The notes under the pieces were generated by a model. It made no database searches. It saw only the letters and a list, made by a program, of their open reading frames with translations, and was not told the origin of the DNA. A DNA stretch of 64,000 nt. Source: Bacteroidales bacterium (GTDB taxonomy: Bacteria; Bacteroidota; Bacteroidia; Bacteroidales; UBA932). The stretch covers positions 62,001-126,000 of the forward strand of contig JAFRZX010000030.1 in assembly GCA_017442315.1 (NCBI GenBank). Reading direction: 5' to 3'. Made by a program: the position numbers and the translations under genes. Below, piece by piece: positions 33,441 through 43,230 of the stretch. The number at the start of each line of letters is the position of its first letter. The stretch's first letter is position 1.

Positions 33441-35912
33441 ATGAGAAATCATTTTTTAATCATTGCAATATTTCTGTCCCTGCAGATTTCGGCGCAGCCG
33501 AAAATTACTCAGGAACATAAGGACAGAGCTGCTGAGATTGTGGCGCAGATGACCTTGGAAGAGAAGATTGCCTATGTGGGTGGATATGAGGATTGGTATA
33601 TCCGTCCTGTGGAACGTCTTGGGCTTCCGGCCATCAAGATGGTAGATGGTCCTCAAGGTGTAAGAAACAATACCCGGAGTACGCTTTATCCGAGTGGTAT
33701 TGCAGCTGCATCCACCTGGGACAGGGAACTCATCGGGCAGATGGGAGTTGCGCTTGGAAAAGACGCACGTGCCAGAGGTGTGCATGTTCTGTTGGGACCG
33801 GGAGCCAATATATACCGTTCTCCGATGTGCGGCAGGAATTTCGAGTATCTGGGAGAGGACCCATATCTGTCCGGTGAGATGGCGGCAAGCTATATCAAAG
33901 GACTCCAGAGTCAAGGGGTAATTGCTACGATAAAACATTTTGCCGGCAACAATCAGGAGTATGACCGTCATAATGTATCCTCGGATATAGATGAGAGAAC
34001 ACTGCATGAAATATATTTCCCGGCATTCGAGAAGGCTGTCAAAGAGGCTGGTGTAGCCAGTGTCATGACTTCATACAATCTTCTCAACGGTGTTCATTCT
34101 TCCGAAAGCAAGTATCTGAATTATGATGTGCTCAGGGAACTCTGGGGGTTTGACGGATTTGTGATGTCTGATTGGGTTTCCTGTTATTCGCCTTTGAATG
34201 TCGCTACATGGGGCGTGGACATCGAGATGCCTTCCCCTCAGTGCATGGATCCTGAACTTATAAGGCAGCATGTGCTGAACGGAACTTTGGATGAAAGATA
34301 TATTGACAGGAAATGCCGGCATATCATTCAGACTCTCCTTGCCTTTGAGTTTGACAGACGGCCTCAGTTGGATGAAAGCATCCCTATGGACAATCCTTTT
34401 TCAGATTCTGTCGCTTGTGAGATTTCCCGTGCTGCTGTAGTTATGCTGAAGAATGAAGATGGATTCCTTCCATTTATAAAGGGAAATGTCCTTGTGTGCG
34501 GCCAGAACGCAGAGAAGGTTGTTACAGGAGGTGGCAGCGGATTCGTGACCCCTCTTGTCTCTACTTCAATATCCCAGGGTATGGGAATGATGGGAAGGAA
34601 GATCAGGACTGTAACCGTGAGTCATAACGTGAAGGACCGGCTTGACGGTATGTTTGCTGACAGAGAGATGACTGAACCGGGAGTCAAGGTGGAAATGTTT
34701 GGAAATGTCAATCTGGAAGGAGTACCTGTTCAGACATATGTTGCGGAAAAGGTATATTTCAGCGGCCTGGCTGAGGAAGCTCATGTGGACCTTGATGCCC
34801 GTAACATGTCCTCGCGCCATACTTTCTATCATAAGGCTGCAAAGGATGAGGAAATTCTGCTCAAGCTCAACGGGAATGACGGCCACAGGATGTATATAAA
34901 TGGTGAACTTATCTGCGAGGAATGGAAGGGAAAGGTGAGCTGGCAGAATTCCCAGGTGCATTATCGTTTTGAATCAGGAAAGGTTTATGAATTTGTCATA
35001 GAGCACTTCAATTACAGGGGGAATGTCGGTCTTGACCTTACTTTTGAAATGGAACCTTTCGCTGCCCCGGATGAACTCAAGGCGTTGAAGGAAGCAGATT
35101 GTGTTGTGGTATGTCTTGGTTTTGACAGCACAACGGAAAGGGAAAACTCAGACAGGACCTTCGACCTTCCAAGGGGTCAGGAAGAGTATCTCCGTGCGGT
35201 CTTAAGACATAATGAGAATGTAGTTGTCGTACTCAATGGTGGAGGAGGCATCAAGTTGGGTTCATGGATTGATGATGTAAGGGCTGTGCTCATGGCATGG
35301 TATCCGGGGCAGCAGGGAGGACTTGCAATTTCGGAAATCATCACCGGAAAGGTGAATCCTTCAGGGAAATTACCTATGACGCTTGAAAAGGCATTCGAGG
35401 ATAATCCTGTGTATGGGAACTATTATGAGAATGTACCACGTATGCGCGGTGTGAACAATCCGTATTCACGTGTAGAGTACCGTGAGGGCCTCTTTCTCGG
35501 TTACAGGGGTTATGAGAAGGATGGAGTGGAACCTATGTTCCCATTCGGATTCGGTCTCAGCTACACCTCCTTCGGATACTCTGACCTGGCAGTGGAAAAG
35601 GATGGTGATGATTGCATAGTCAGTTTCACTGTCACCAATACAGGTAAGGTCGCAGGGGCAGAGGTGGCTCAGATTTATGTTACGGATGAGGAATGTTATC
35701 TCCAGCGTCCTATCAAGGAACTGAAAGGATTTGAAAAGATATTCCTTAAGCCGGGAGAGTCCGGGAAGGTGAGCCTGAGACTTTCTGATGAGGCGTTCCG
35801 GTTCTATGATCCATACAGGCATGAATTTGTCATTGAGCCGGGAATGTTTACCGTACACGTTGGTACATCATCCGGAGATATCAGAATGAAAGCTTCTTTT
35901 CTACGGGAATAA
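33441..35912 (+). CDS. GH3 beta-glycosidase with PA14 insert
   Basis: Periplasmic or secreted exo-beta-glycosidase of 823 aa with a cleavable signal (ending LQISAQ). The GH3 N-domain includes KMVDGPQGVR, KHFAGNNQE and the nucleophile Asp in GFVMSDWVS (about residue 243). The C-domain is interrupted by a PA14 module (about residues 425-540). The likely acid/base segment TTERENSDRTFDLP is near 565, and a fibronectin III-like domain (about 720-815) closes the protein. This is the usual architecture of beta-glucosidases with PA14. It is flanked by its own promoter and terminator, so it is transcribed apart from the following operon. Exact sugar specificity is not readable. Confidence 0.93.
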   Translation: MRNHFLIIAIFLSLQISAQPKITQEHKDRAAEIVAQMTLEEKIAYVGGYEDWYIRPVERLGLPAIKMVDGPQGVRNNTRSTLYPSGIAAASTWDRELIGQMGVALGKDARARGVHVLLGPGANIYRSPMCGRNFEYLGEDPYLSGEMAASYIKGLQSQGVIATIKHFAGNNQEYDRHNVSSDIDERTLHEIYFPAFEKAVKEAGVASVMTSYNLLNGVHSSESKYLNYDVLRELWGFDGFVMSDWVSCYSPLNVATWGVDIEMPSPQCMDPELIRQHVLNGTLDERYIDRKCRHIIQTLLAFEFDRRPQLDESIPMDNPFSDSVACEISRAAVVMLKNEDGFLPFIKGNVLVCGQNAEKVVTGGGSGFVTPLVSTSISQGMGMMGRKIRTVTVSHNVKDRLDGMFADREMTEPGVKVEMFGNVNLEGVPVQTYVAEKVYFSGLAEEAHVDLDARNMSSRHTFYHKAAKDEEILLKLNGNDGHRMYINGELICEEWKGKVSWQNSQVHYRFESGKVYEFVIEHFNYRGNVGLDLTFEMEPFAAPDELKALKEADCVVVCLGFDSTTERENSDRTFDLPRGQEEYLRAVLRHNENVVVVLNGGGGIKLGSWIDDVRAVLMAWYPGQQGGLAISEIITGKVNPSGKLPMTLEKAFEDNPVYGNYYENVPRMRGVNNPYSRVEYREGLFLGYRGYEKDGVEPMFPFGFGLSYTSFGYSDLAVEKDGDDCIVSFTVTNTGKVAGAEVAQIYVTDEECYLQRPIKELKGFEKIFLKPGESGKVSLRLSDEAFRFYDPYRHEFVIEPGMFTVHVGTSSGDIRMKASFLRE

Positions 35913-35940
35913 TCTATATTCTATAATGTTTGTTAATGGG

Positions 35941-35976
35941 AAAAATGGCCTTCTGTTCTACCAGAAGGCCATTTTT
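35941..35976 (+). terminator. Bidirectional-type terminator after the GH3 gene
   Basis: A perfect 15-bp stem (AAAAATGGCCTTCTG at 35941-35955 with CAGAAGGCCATTTTT at 35962-35976), ending in a T-run, with a 6-nt loop. Confidence 0.88.
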
Positions 35977-36033
35977 GCTGATTTTATGTTCTATATATAA
36001 AATCATGGTCAGAATTCGGTCCATACTATTAAT

Positions 36034-36041
36034 TAAATTTG
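36034..36041 (+). promoter_or_regulatory. Promoter -7 element of the large operon
   Basis: TAAATTTG matches TAnnTTTG exactly, 26 nt before the phosphoesterase ATG at 36068. Genes from here to the window end are on one strand with very short gaps, so this is the likely main promoter. Confidence 0.5.
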
Positions 36042-36067
36042 TACTGATAACACACTGATGACCACAT

Positions 36068-37747
36068 ATGAAAACACGTGTTTTATGCACTTTAATGCTT
36101 TGCATTATCTTTTCTTCATGCGAAAGGCCGGAGGCAGACCATGTCGATACGGGAGCAACTGATGAAGGGATGCATTATGAGTTCGTTCTGGAGGAGGGCA
36201 ACAATCTATATGGCAGGGTAACCGAGACGGCTACAGGAGTACCTCTGTCAGGTATTCCGGTTACTGACGGCTATAATTATGTGTTGACCGACAAAGGAGG
36301 ATATTATCAGATGAGGGCCTGGTCCTCTGATACTGAATATGCCAGGACAGTAGCCTTGTCCGTGCCTGCAGAGTTTGATATCCCTTTCAGTGAAGACGGA
36401 TATCACTCTTTCTACAGCCATATCGTCAAGGATGCGGAAGGGCTTTGTCGTCGTGATTTCTCATTGACCAGACGTACGCAGGTATATCAGGATTTTACCC
36501 TGGTTTCCCTTGCCGATATACACATCCAGACTGACGCTCATCTTTCCAGATTCAGCAACGAGACCATTCCGGACATGCTGGAGACAGTCTCTGCAGGTGA
36601 GGACAGAGGAATCTACAAGAACACTCTGGTGGTGACTTTAGGAGATAACGTCTGGGATAATCCCGACCAGTTCGGTCCGTTCAAGAAGGCGATGAGCGAT
36701 ATGAGGCTATCCGGAGGCCGGCAGCTCAACATGATACCATGCATAGGCAACCACGATACCATCAGCAAGGATGGCGACACTGATTTCACCATAACCCGAA
36801 GATATGTGGAGAATTTCGGACCTTATGACTTTTCATTCGACCTGGGTAAGGTCCATTTCGTGTTCATGAAGAATTTTGTCCGTGTGGGAGTGGCCGGGAA
36901 TACGGTAGAAACCAAATGCGGATTCCAGGATACTCAGTTGGAGTGGCTCAGGCAGGATATCGAACTTGTTGAAGATAGGGAAGAAAAGCTTCTTGTATTC
37001 TGCTGCCATTATCCGGTCCATGAACTCGGCGGAGCGCAGAAGAAGCTTTTCTTTGAACTTGCGTGCAGCTTCAATGAAGTTCATTTCCTGACAGGACATC
37101 ATCATGGCGTCTACAACAGGATATTCACTTCGGACATAGCGAAAGGAGGCAAACCTGCATATGACCACAACCAGGTGGCGGCCTGCGGAACATGGTGGAG
37201 GAGCAATATCAATCCGGACGGAGTCCCTAACGGATATATGATTTACAACATCAAGGGAAATACCGTTTCCAGCTGGTATCTCAAGCCTACGGGCAGCGCC
37301 ATAGCGCAGGACCAGCTTAGACTTTACGACGGAGCTGCGGCATATCCGGCTCTATCAGGCAATGAATACGGTTGGAATGACATGCTCTCCGATGTGTCTT
37401 CGACATTCGTTGCCGAGGATAAGTATCTGGCGCGTGTCTATTGTGCCGATACCCGGAACTGGAGTGTAGATTTTGTCCAGAACGGGGTTTCTGTTCCCAT
37501 GACGAGGATCAGCAGCAGCATATTCGATGCTTGTACGTATGCATTCACATGGACATATCCGAATTCGGGTTTTTATAGACCAGGTGCAGACCGTTATAAG
37601 GTAAAGAACACTAATTACTGGTACATAGAAAAGGATAAGGTGGATCTTTCCGGCGAATGGGTCGTGAAGGCCTGGCATACTCTGCCGGACGGGAGCAGAT
37701 TGGAGTACCGGACATCGCATGTTCAGGAAGGATTTGAAGGATTTTAA
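36068..37747 (+). CDS. Calcineurin-type metallophosphoesterase lipoprotein
   Basis: 559 aa lipoprotein (signal ending IIFSSC, then ERPEAD). An N-terminal MetallophosN-like beta-sandwich (RVTETATGVPLSGIPVTDGY) is followed by the catalytic domain with ADIH (about residue 149), LGDNVWDN (about 192), IGNHD (about 226), CCHYP (about 312) and TGHHHG (about 343). A C-terminal MetallophosC-like domain follows (YCADTRNWSVDFVQNGVSVP). All metal ligands are present. It is clearly homologous to the last 500 residues of the giant protein at 16412. Its stop overlaps the SusC start (TAATG), so it is the first gene of the large operon. Probably a surface or periplasmic phosphoesterase acting on the imported substrate. 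Confidence 0.92.
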   Translation: MKTRVLCTLMLCIIFSSCERPEADHVDTGATDEGMHYEFVLEEGNNLYGRVTETATGVPLSGIPVTDGYNYVLTDKGGYYQMRAWSSDTEYARTVALSVPAEFDIPFSEDGYHSFYSHIVKDAEGLCRRDFSLTRRTQVYQDFTLVSLADIHIQTDAHLSRFSNETIPDMLETVSAGEDRGIYKNTLVVTLGDNVWDNPDQFGPFKKAMSDMRLSGGRQLNMIPCIGNHDTISKDGDTDFTITRRYVENFGPYDFSFDLGKVHFVFMKNFVRVGVAGNTVETKCGFQDTQLEWLRQDIELVEDREEKLLVFCCHYPVHELGGAQKKLFFELACSFNEVHFLTGHHHGVYNRIFTSDIAKGGKPAYDHNQVAACGTWWRSNINPDGVPNGYMIYNIKGNTVSSWYLKPTGSAIAQDQLRLYDGAAAYPALSGNEYGWNDMLSDVSSTFVAEDKYLARVYCADTRNWSVDFVQNGVSVPMTRISSSIFDACTYAFTWTYPNSGFYRPGADRYKVKNTNYWYIEKDKVDLSGEWVVKAWHTLPDGSRLEYRTSHVQEGFEGF

Positions 37748-40700
37748 TGATAACTATTATAAGACCAATGTTAAACTATCGTAGAATTACTCTGGCTCTT
37801 GTCGCTCTGATGATATCGGTTGCGGCAGCATTTGCACAGAATACCCGTACCGTCACCGGTACGGTTCTGGACGAGAATGGAGAGCCGCTGACCGGTGCTG
37901 TCATAACAGACGAGGCCGGCAAGACAGGTGTAATGGCGGACGGATTGGGTGTCTTCTCTATCCGGATTCCGTCATCGGACAAATTCATTGTCGTATCTTT
38001 CATGGGATATGACAAACAGAATGTAAGCGTGTCCGGCAAGACAGATGTCAAGGTGATCATGGTTCCTGACCAGTCGACGACATTGAACGAAGTCGTTGTC
38101 ATCGGATATGGAGAGGTCAAGAGAAGGGACCTGACCGGCTCTGTCGCTTCAGTCAGTTCCAAGGATCTGGAGAATGGTTCCACTCTTTCTGTGGATGAGG
38201 CTCTTCAAGGACGTATCGCAGGAGTGGACGTGATGTCGACTACCGGTGAGCCCGGTGCAGCCACTTCCATACGTGTCAGGGGAACAAGATCAATCGAGGC
38301 ATCCAACGAACCTCTTATCGTGGTAGATGGAGTTATTGATGCCGTGAGCGACATGAGTGACATCAACTCTGATGATATTGAGTCCATTTCAGTCCTGAAG
38401 GATGCATCTTCGACAGCAATCTATGGTGCCCGCGGATCCAATGGAGTTGTGATCATCACGACCAAGAAAGGTACGACATCCAAGCCTAATGTGACTTTTG
38501 CCGCTGAATACGGAGTCTCACAGATCGCCAGGAAGCTTGACCTTATGAACAAGGATGAATTCATCCGTTACAGGAATGATTATTCATATCACAGATATGG
38601 CTATACGAATCCTCTGAGGCTTGACCCTGCCGATTATTCAAATGATACCGACTGGCAGGATGAAGTGACCAGACTGGCGCATTATCAGAATTATCGTGTA
38701 TCTGTCAGCGGAAAGGTGAATTCCATCAATTACTATGGTTCGCTCGGTTATACCGACAAGCAAGGAATCATAGACGATAGCGGGGTAAAAAGGGCCACAG
38801 CCCGTGTAACCTTGTCCTATCAGATGTACAAATGGCTGAGGATCAGGTATCAGGGAGCTTATACATTTACTCATAACAATCCGAACAAGGTTGCTATCGG
38901 AGGAAAGGCACCATGGAATGCCGTGATCTATCTCTCTCCTGTGATCGGCCCGTATGACCATACCAACCCGCTGTATGAGAACGGAAGCCGTATCGATACT
39001 CCGCGTGCTCTTCTGGATTATGTGACGATGATCAATGAGTACCATTCGGACAACAACTCAATCGAATTCCAGCTCACGCCGGTAAAAGGCCTTACCATCA
39101 AGAGTCAGAATGCCTACAATAGATGGCAGACCCACAGGTACCAGTTCTGGCCTAGTGACATGCCGAAGAAGGTGGCTGGTGAAGGTGCTGATGCATACAG
39201 ATATGAGTTCGACAAGAAGATAATAAGTTCTGAGAATACGGTCACATATGCCAACAAGACGAGAAAAGGACATAATTATGATGTGCTGGTGGGATATACC
39301 TCGTATCTGATGCGTGACAATAATTTCTCACTCAAGGCTGAAGGTCTGCTGGTGGATGAGATGACATGGAACAATATGAACGGTATCGGAAGCAAGGAGA
39401 ATTATACCGCATCTTCCGGTGCACATAAGATAGTGAAGCACTCTTTCATTGCACGTGCCAACTATAACTACAAGAACAAATACTATCTTACAGTTACCGG
39501 ACGATATGACGGCTCGTCCAACTTTGCAGCCAACAACAAGTGGGGATTCTTCCCTTCTGCTGCGCTGAAATGGAATGTGACCCGTGAGAAATTCATGAGG
39601 AAAGCCGAGTGGGTAGACGAACTTTCTCTTCGTCTGAGCTATGGTGTGACAGGTAATGACGCTATTTCCGCTTATCGTTCTCTCAAGGCTTATGCATCCT
39701 CGTCCAAGGGATATATTTTTGACGGATCACAGTCTGCGATGTATTATTACAGCAGAATCCCTAATCCGGATCTGACTTGGGAAAAGACTGCTCTTGCCAA
39801 TATTGGAGTTGACTTTGCTGTTCTGGACAACAGGATAAAGCTGACGGCAGAGGCTTATTATTCAAAGACCAATGACCTGCTTCTTACCGTGCAGACTCCT
39901 ACCACCACAGGATTTTCCAACAGATATTCCAACCTTGGAGAAACAACTAACAAGGGCCTGGAGTTCACTCTGGAGACACGTAATATAGTGACAAAGAAGT
40001 TTGAGTGGAATACGACCTTGACGGTATCCCATAACAGGCAGATGGTCAATGATATAGGTAATGAGGATTATGTGGCGGCTCTGTCTTCCAGCGGAAACAC
40101 TTCCTATATGATGTATGGCTACAGGGCGGGATATCCTCTTAACTCACTTTGGGGATTCCAGAATCTTGGAGTCATAAAGTCCAAGGATGAAATAGAGAGA
40201 AACAAGCAGACCAATACCTGGGTGACGCCTACCAATCCGTCTGTGGGAGAACTCAAATATGCCGACCAGAACAATGACGGTGTCCTGGATGACAACGACC
40301 TCATCTATCTGGGCAATTCCGATCCTATCCTTCATGGAGGATTCCAGAACAACTTCCATATAGGCAACTGGAAGATTTCATTCTATCTTAATTATTCTCT
40401 GGGAGGAAAGATCTACAACTATGCACAGCTTTATATGGGAGGTTCGTATTCGACCAACCAGTACCGCTTCATGCTCGATGCATGGCATCCTGTGAGGAAT
40501 CCTGATTCCGATATACCAAGGGCCGGAGTGGACGATATGCTTCCTCCATCGGATTTCCAGGTATATGATGCATCATACCTCAGACTGAAGAATGCGTCTA
40601 TTGCCTACACATTCGATTTCAAGAAGAACAAGAAATCCATTGTGAAGGGTCTGACCCTTACACTTACAGGAGATAATCTGTGGCTGTGGACCAAATATAT

Positions 40701-40815
40701 AGGATATGACCCTGACGTATCGACGGAAAGCGATGGCTCTGTCATGCGTCGTGTCGACCTGGGAGCTTATCCGAGGGCAAGAATGGTCATTCTGAAGGCT
40801 AACATAAAATTCTAG
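37747..40815 (+). CDS. SusC-family TonB-dependent receptor
   Basis: Outer-membrane importer of 1022 aa if started at 37747. The ATG there overlaps the previous stop, but a start at 37768 gives MLNYRRITLAL, matching the N-terminus of the other SusC (MLNLRKPILVF), and is equally likely. Signal peptide, carboxypeptidase-like domain (TGTVLDENGEPLTGAVITDE), plug with VVVIGYGEVKRRDLTGSVAS and VLKDASSTAIYGARGSNGVV, then a 22-stranded-type barrel ending ARMVILKANIKF. SusD follows 13 nt downstream. No anti-sigma-type N-terminal signalling extension was seen. The imported molecule is unknown. Confidence 0.96.
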   Translation: MITIIRPMLNYRRITLALVALMISVAAAFAQNTRTVTGTVLDENGEPLTGAVITDEAGKTGVMADGLGVFSIRIPSSDKFIVVSFMGYDKQNVSVSGKTDVKVIMVPDQSTTLNEVVVIGYGEVKRRDLTGSVASVSSKDLENGSTLSVDEALQGRIAGVDVMSTTGEPGAATSIRVRGTRSIEASNEPLIVVDGVIDAVSDMSDINSDDIESISVLKDASSTAIYGARGSNGVVIITTKKGTTSKPNVTFAAEYGVSQIARKLDLMNKDEFIRYRNDYSYHRYGYTNPLRLDPADYSNDTDWQDEVTRLAHYQNYRVSVSGKVNSINYYGSLGYTDKQGIIDDSGVKRATARVTLSYQMYKWLRIRYQGAYTFTHNNPNKVAIGGKAPWNAVIYLSPVIGPYDHTNPLYENGSRIDTPRALLDYVTMINEYHSDNNSIEFQLTPVKGLTIKSQNAYNRWQTHRYQFWPSDMPKKVAGEGADAYRYEFDKKIISSENTVTYANKTRKGHNYDVLVGYTSYLMRDNNFSLKAEGLLVDEMTWNNMNGIGSKENYTASSGAHKIVKHSFIARANYNYKNKYYLTVTGRYDGSSNFAANNKWGFFPSAALKWNVTREKFMRKAEWVDELSLRLSYGVTGNDAISAYRSLKAYASSSKGYIFDGSQSAMYYYSRIPNPDLTWEKTALANIGVDFAVLDNRIKLTAEAYYSKTNDLLLTVQTPTTTGFSNRYSNLGETTNKGLEFTLETRNIVTKKFEWNTTLTVSHNRQMVNDIGNEDYVAALSSSGNTSYMMYGYRAGYPLNSLWGFQNLGVIKSKDEIERNKQTNTWVTPTNPSVGELKYADQNNDGVLDDNDLIYLGNSDPILHGGFQNNFHIGNWKISFYLNYSLGGKIYNYAQLYMGGSYSTNQYRFMLDAWHPVRNPDSDIPRAGVDDMLPPSDFQVYDASYLRLKNASIAYTFDFKKNKKSIVKGLTLTLTGDNLWLWTKYIGYDPDVSTESDGSVMRRVDLGAYPRARMVILKANIKF

Positions 40816-40828
40816 GGAGGACTTACGT

Positions 40829-42520
40829 ATGAAAAAGACAATATTTTCCATAACAGCCTTATTGCTGCTCGCTGTCTCGTGTTCTTTGGAGGAGAGGCCT
40901 TACGGAACTATCGACCATGAGGATTTCTATCAGAATGAACAGCAGTGTGAAGCTGCATTGAGTGGTGTTTACAGGATATTCGAGATATTCAATTCCAGCT
41001 TTGTCTTCATGTCGGAATGCTGTTCGGATACATGGAGGGCGGATGCCACAACTGACGATGCATTCCTTAACATATCCCCTTCCAATCCGGGTCACGGCAA
41101 TACGATGTGGACAAAACTGTATGCCGGAGTCATGAATGCCAATGAAGCTATCTATTATATCGAGCGTTCTTCACTGGAACCGGATGTCAAGGCGCGTCTG
41201 GCGGCGGAAGGAAGAGTGCTCAGGGGAGTGGCGTACTATTATCTGACTTCCGTTTTTGACGGTGTACCGTATTATACATGCCCTGTCACATCCTTTGAGG
41301 TGCAGGACAGCATACGCTTCCTTCCACGCACCGATGCTTCGGAAATCCGCAGGATGGTATATGAGGATATAGAAGAGAATGCCCTTCCGTATTTCAAGGA
41401 CGGATATCGGAAGAGGACTTCGGAGGTGAAGGGCAACAGGGCAGGATATGCTCTGGGACTCATGATAATGGCCAAATGTGCCATGTGGAATCAGGACTGG
41501 GACGCGGCTCTTGCTCCGCTTGATTCTCTTGAGAAACTCTATGGCGACTTTAAGGATGCGCCAGAGACTTTTGAGACGGTTTATCCTCTTGAAAAGACGC
41601 AGTGGCGCTATAAGAATGAAGATGAGAGTATCTTTGAGATACAGCATGCATGGTCTTATACAGGAGTCCAGGCAAACGGAAACCTTGCTCAGGTTCTGAC
41701 TCCGAAATTCAATGACGGCCTTTTTGACGGTGTTGCGATGGATGGATACGGAACATCTCTTCCTAGTTGGAACGGAGCATACTCCAATAAGCATTTTGCC
41801 AGAATGTATTATGACCACAACAACAAGAACACCCCTACGCTTACTTCCGATTCCAAGTCTTCGATTTTCTATCCGCTTCCTGTCAGAGCAAAGGATTTCG
41901 ATCCTAATGCGAACAGGTGGAATGTGGAAATAGATCTTGAGGCAGTCAGGACCTTGAAGTTCGCTGTTTCGGAGAAGGATATCAGACCGATTGACCGCCG
42001 CGCACTTCTTTGCCTGGGAATCGGCAATCTTCAGACAGGAGAGGTCTTCGGCAAGGTGAAGAGCAACGGACTCGTGTGGGGCGGTCCGAAGTTCTGGTGT
42101 CCTGACCTTGTGCAGGGATATGACAGCAATAACTACAATCTGTTCAGATATGCAGATGCCATCCTGATGATGGCAGAGTGTCATGCAATGCTTGACCATG
42201 GAAATGAAGCTGTGAAATACTATAATATAATCCGTACAAGAGCCGGTGTTCCTGTCCAGAAGAATTTCTCTGGTTCAGATGATATGATGACCCTGATCAG
42301 GGCTGAGCGTGCAAGAGAGCTTTGCGGTGAGTTTACAAGAAAATTCGATCTTGTGCGCTGGGGCATGTGGTATGACCAGACAAGGCTGTACAATGACAGA
42401 CTTACTACTGCTGCATATAAGGACAACTGGTTTGAATATCACCAGTATTATCCGATTCCGGACAAGCAGTGTGCCCTCTCAGGATATGCCATTTCCAACC
42501 CTGCATATGGCGGAAAGTAA
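40829..42520 (+). CDS. SusD-family surface lipoprotein
   Basis: Nutrient-binding lid of the SusC transporter; 563 aa, lipoprotein signal ending LLAVSC followed by SLEERP. It has the helical TPR-like organisation of SusD: FYQNEQQCEAALSGVYRIF near the N-terminus, AAEGRVLRGVAYYYLTSVF, the RYADAILMMAECHAML helix and a C-terminal RARELCGEFTRKFDLVRWG segment. It is directly paired with the SusC gene. Confidence 0.96.
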   Translation: MKKTIFSITALLLLAVSCSLEERPYGTIDHEDFYQNEQQCEAALSGVYRIFEIFNSSFVFMSECCSDTWRADATTDDAFLNISPSNPGHGNTMWTKLYAGVMNANEAIYYIERSSLEPDVKARLAAEGRVLRGVAYYYLTSVFDGVPYYTCPVTSFEVQDSIRFLPRTDASEIRRMVYEDIEENALPYFKDGYRKRTSEVKGNRAGYALGLMIMAKCAMWNQDWDAALAPLDSLEKLYGDFKDAPETFETVYPLEKTQWRYKNEDESIFEIQHAWSYTGVQANGNLAQVLTPKFNDGLFDGVAMDGYGTSLPSWNGAYSNKHFARMYYDHNNKNTPTLTSDSKSSIFYPLPVRAKDFDPNANRWNVEIDLEAVRTLKFAVSEKDIRPIDRRALLCLGIGNLQTGEVFGKVKSNGLVWGGPKFWCPDLVQGYDSNNYNLFRYADAILMMAECHAMLDHGNEAVKYYNIIRTRAGVPVQKNFSGSDDMMTLIRAERARELCGEFTRKFDLVRWGMWYDQTRLYNDRLTTAAYKDNWFEYHQYYPIPDKQCALSGYAISNPAYGGK

Positions 42521-42546
42521 GAACTGTTGCTAAAAGAAGATAACGT

Positions 42547-43230
42547 ATGAAGAAGATTATATTTATTTTTTCCGTATTGGCTTTTATGCTTTCATGTGAG
42601 AACAGATATGAAGAGCATTTTGACGAACTTCAGCTGGATAATCCGGAACTGAAGATCGGCAAGTCTGCTGGAGTCATGGCCTTCTATGTATATTATGATG
42701 GAGATTGGACAGTGGAGATTGAAGGCGAGTGCAACTGGGCCAGAATAAGAAACACGTCAGGAAAAGGTGTCGATGTCGTGAGGATGGATTATGATGCCAA
42801 CCCTCTGGTGTCGCGTTCTTTGAGGATATCGGTGCATGGTGGCGGAGTGACAAAGAGCATTCTTGTCACTCAGGCCATAGGACTGGTGCCGGAGATGCGG
42901 TTTGAGCCTGAATCTGTTGATCTACCTCAAGGAGGTGACCTTACACGTGTGAAGCTCCTTACCAATGTAAACAGAAGGAACATCGGATACCTGCTGGATA
43001 AGGTTGAATATGGTGAAGGAGATTACGGCTGGCTCAAAGGAAAGGAGCTTGTGGCTGGGGAGGAAGAGCCGGTGGTTGAAGCTTTCGACACGACCTTTAC
43101 ATATTATGTCAATCTGCAGGCTGCTCCAAACAATATGGGAATGACAAGGACTGCACGACTGACATATTATCTGACTGATGCTGCCGAGAAAACTTATTCG
43201 GCAACCTTGAATATCTCGCAGTCATATTAA
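42547..43230 (+). CDS. Lipoprotein with two BACON-type domains
   Basis: 227 aa lipoprotein (signal ending AFMLSC, then ENRYEE). Two BACON-like beta-sandwich domains are visible: one from about residue 33 (KSAGVMAFYVYYDGDWTVEI, CNWARIRNTSGKG, KSILVTQA) and one from about 118 (EPESVDLPQGGDLTRVKLLT, then LNISQSY at the C-terminus). BACON domains bind glycans or act as spacers on surface lipoproteins. Its stop overlaps an ATG of the next gene (TAATG). Together the two gene products repeat the architecture of the single protein at 44886. Likely a surface-binding partner of SusCD. Confidence 0.8.
   Translation: MKKIIFIFSVLAFMLSCENRYEEHFDELQLDNPELKIGKSAGVMAFYVYYDGDWTVEIEGECNWARIRNTSGKGVDVVRMDYDANPLVSRSLRISVHGGGVTKSILVTQAIGLVPEMRFEPESVDLPQGGDLTRVKLLTNVNRRNIGYLLDKVEYGEGDYGWLKGKELVAGEEEPVVEAFDTTFTYYVNLQAAPNNMGMTRTARLTYYLTDAAEKTYSATLNISQSY

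Noticed and set aside
41171-42199. 342-aa antisense ORF opposite susD
   Set aside because: A shadow of the SusD reading frame; Arg/Leu/Ile-rich translation with no domain, and the plus-strand gene is certain.
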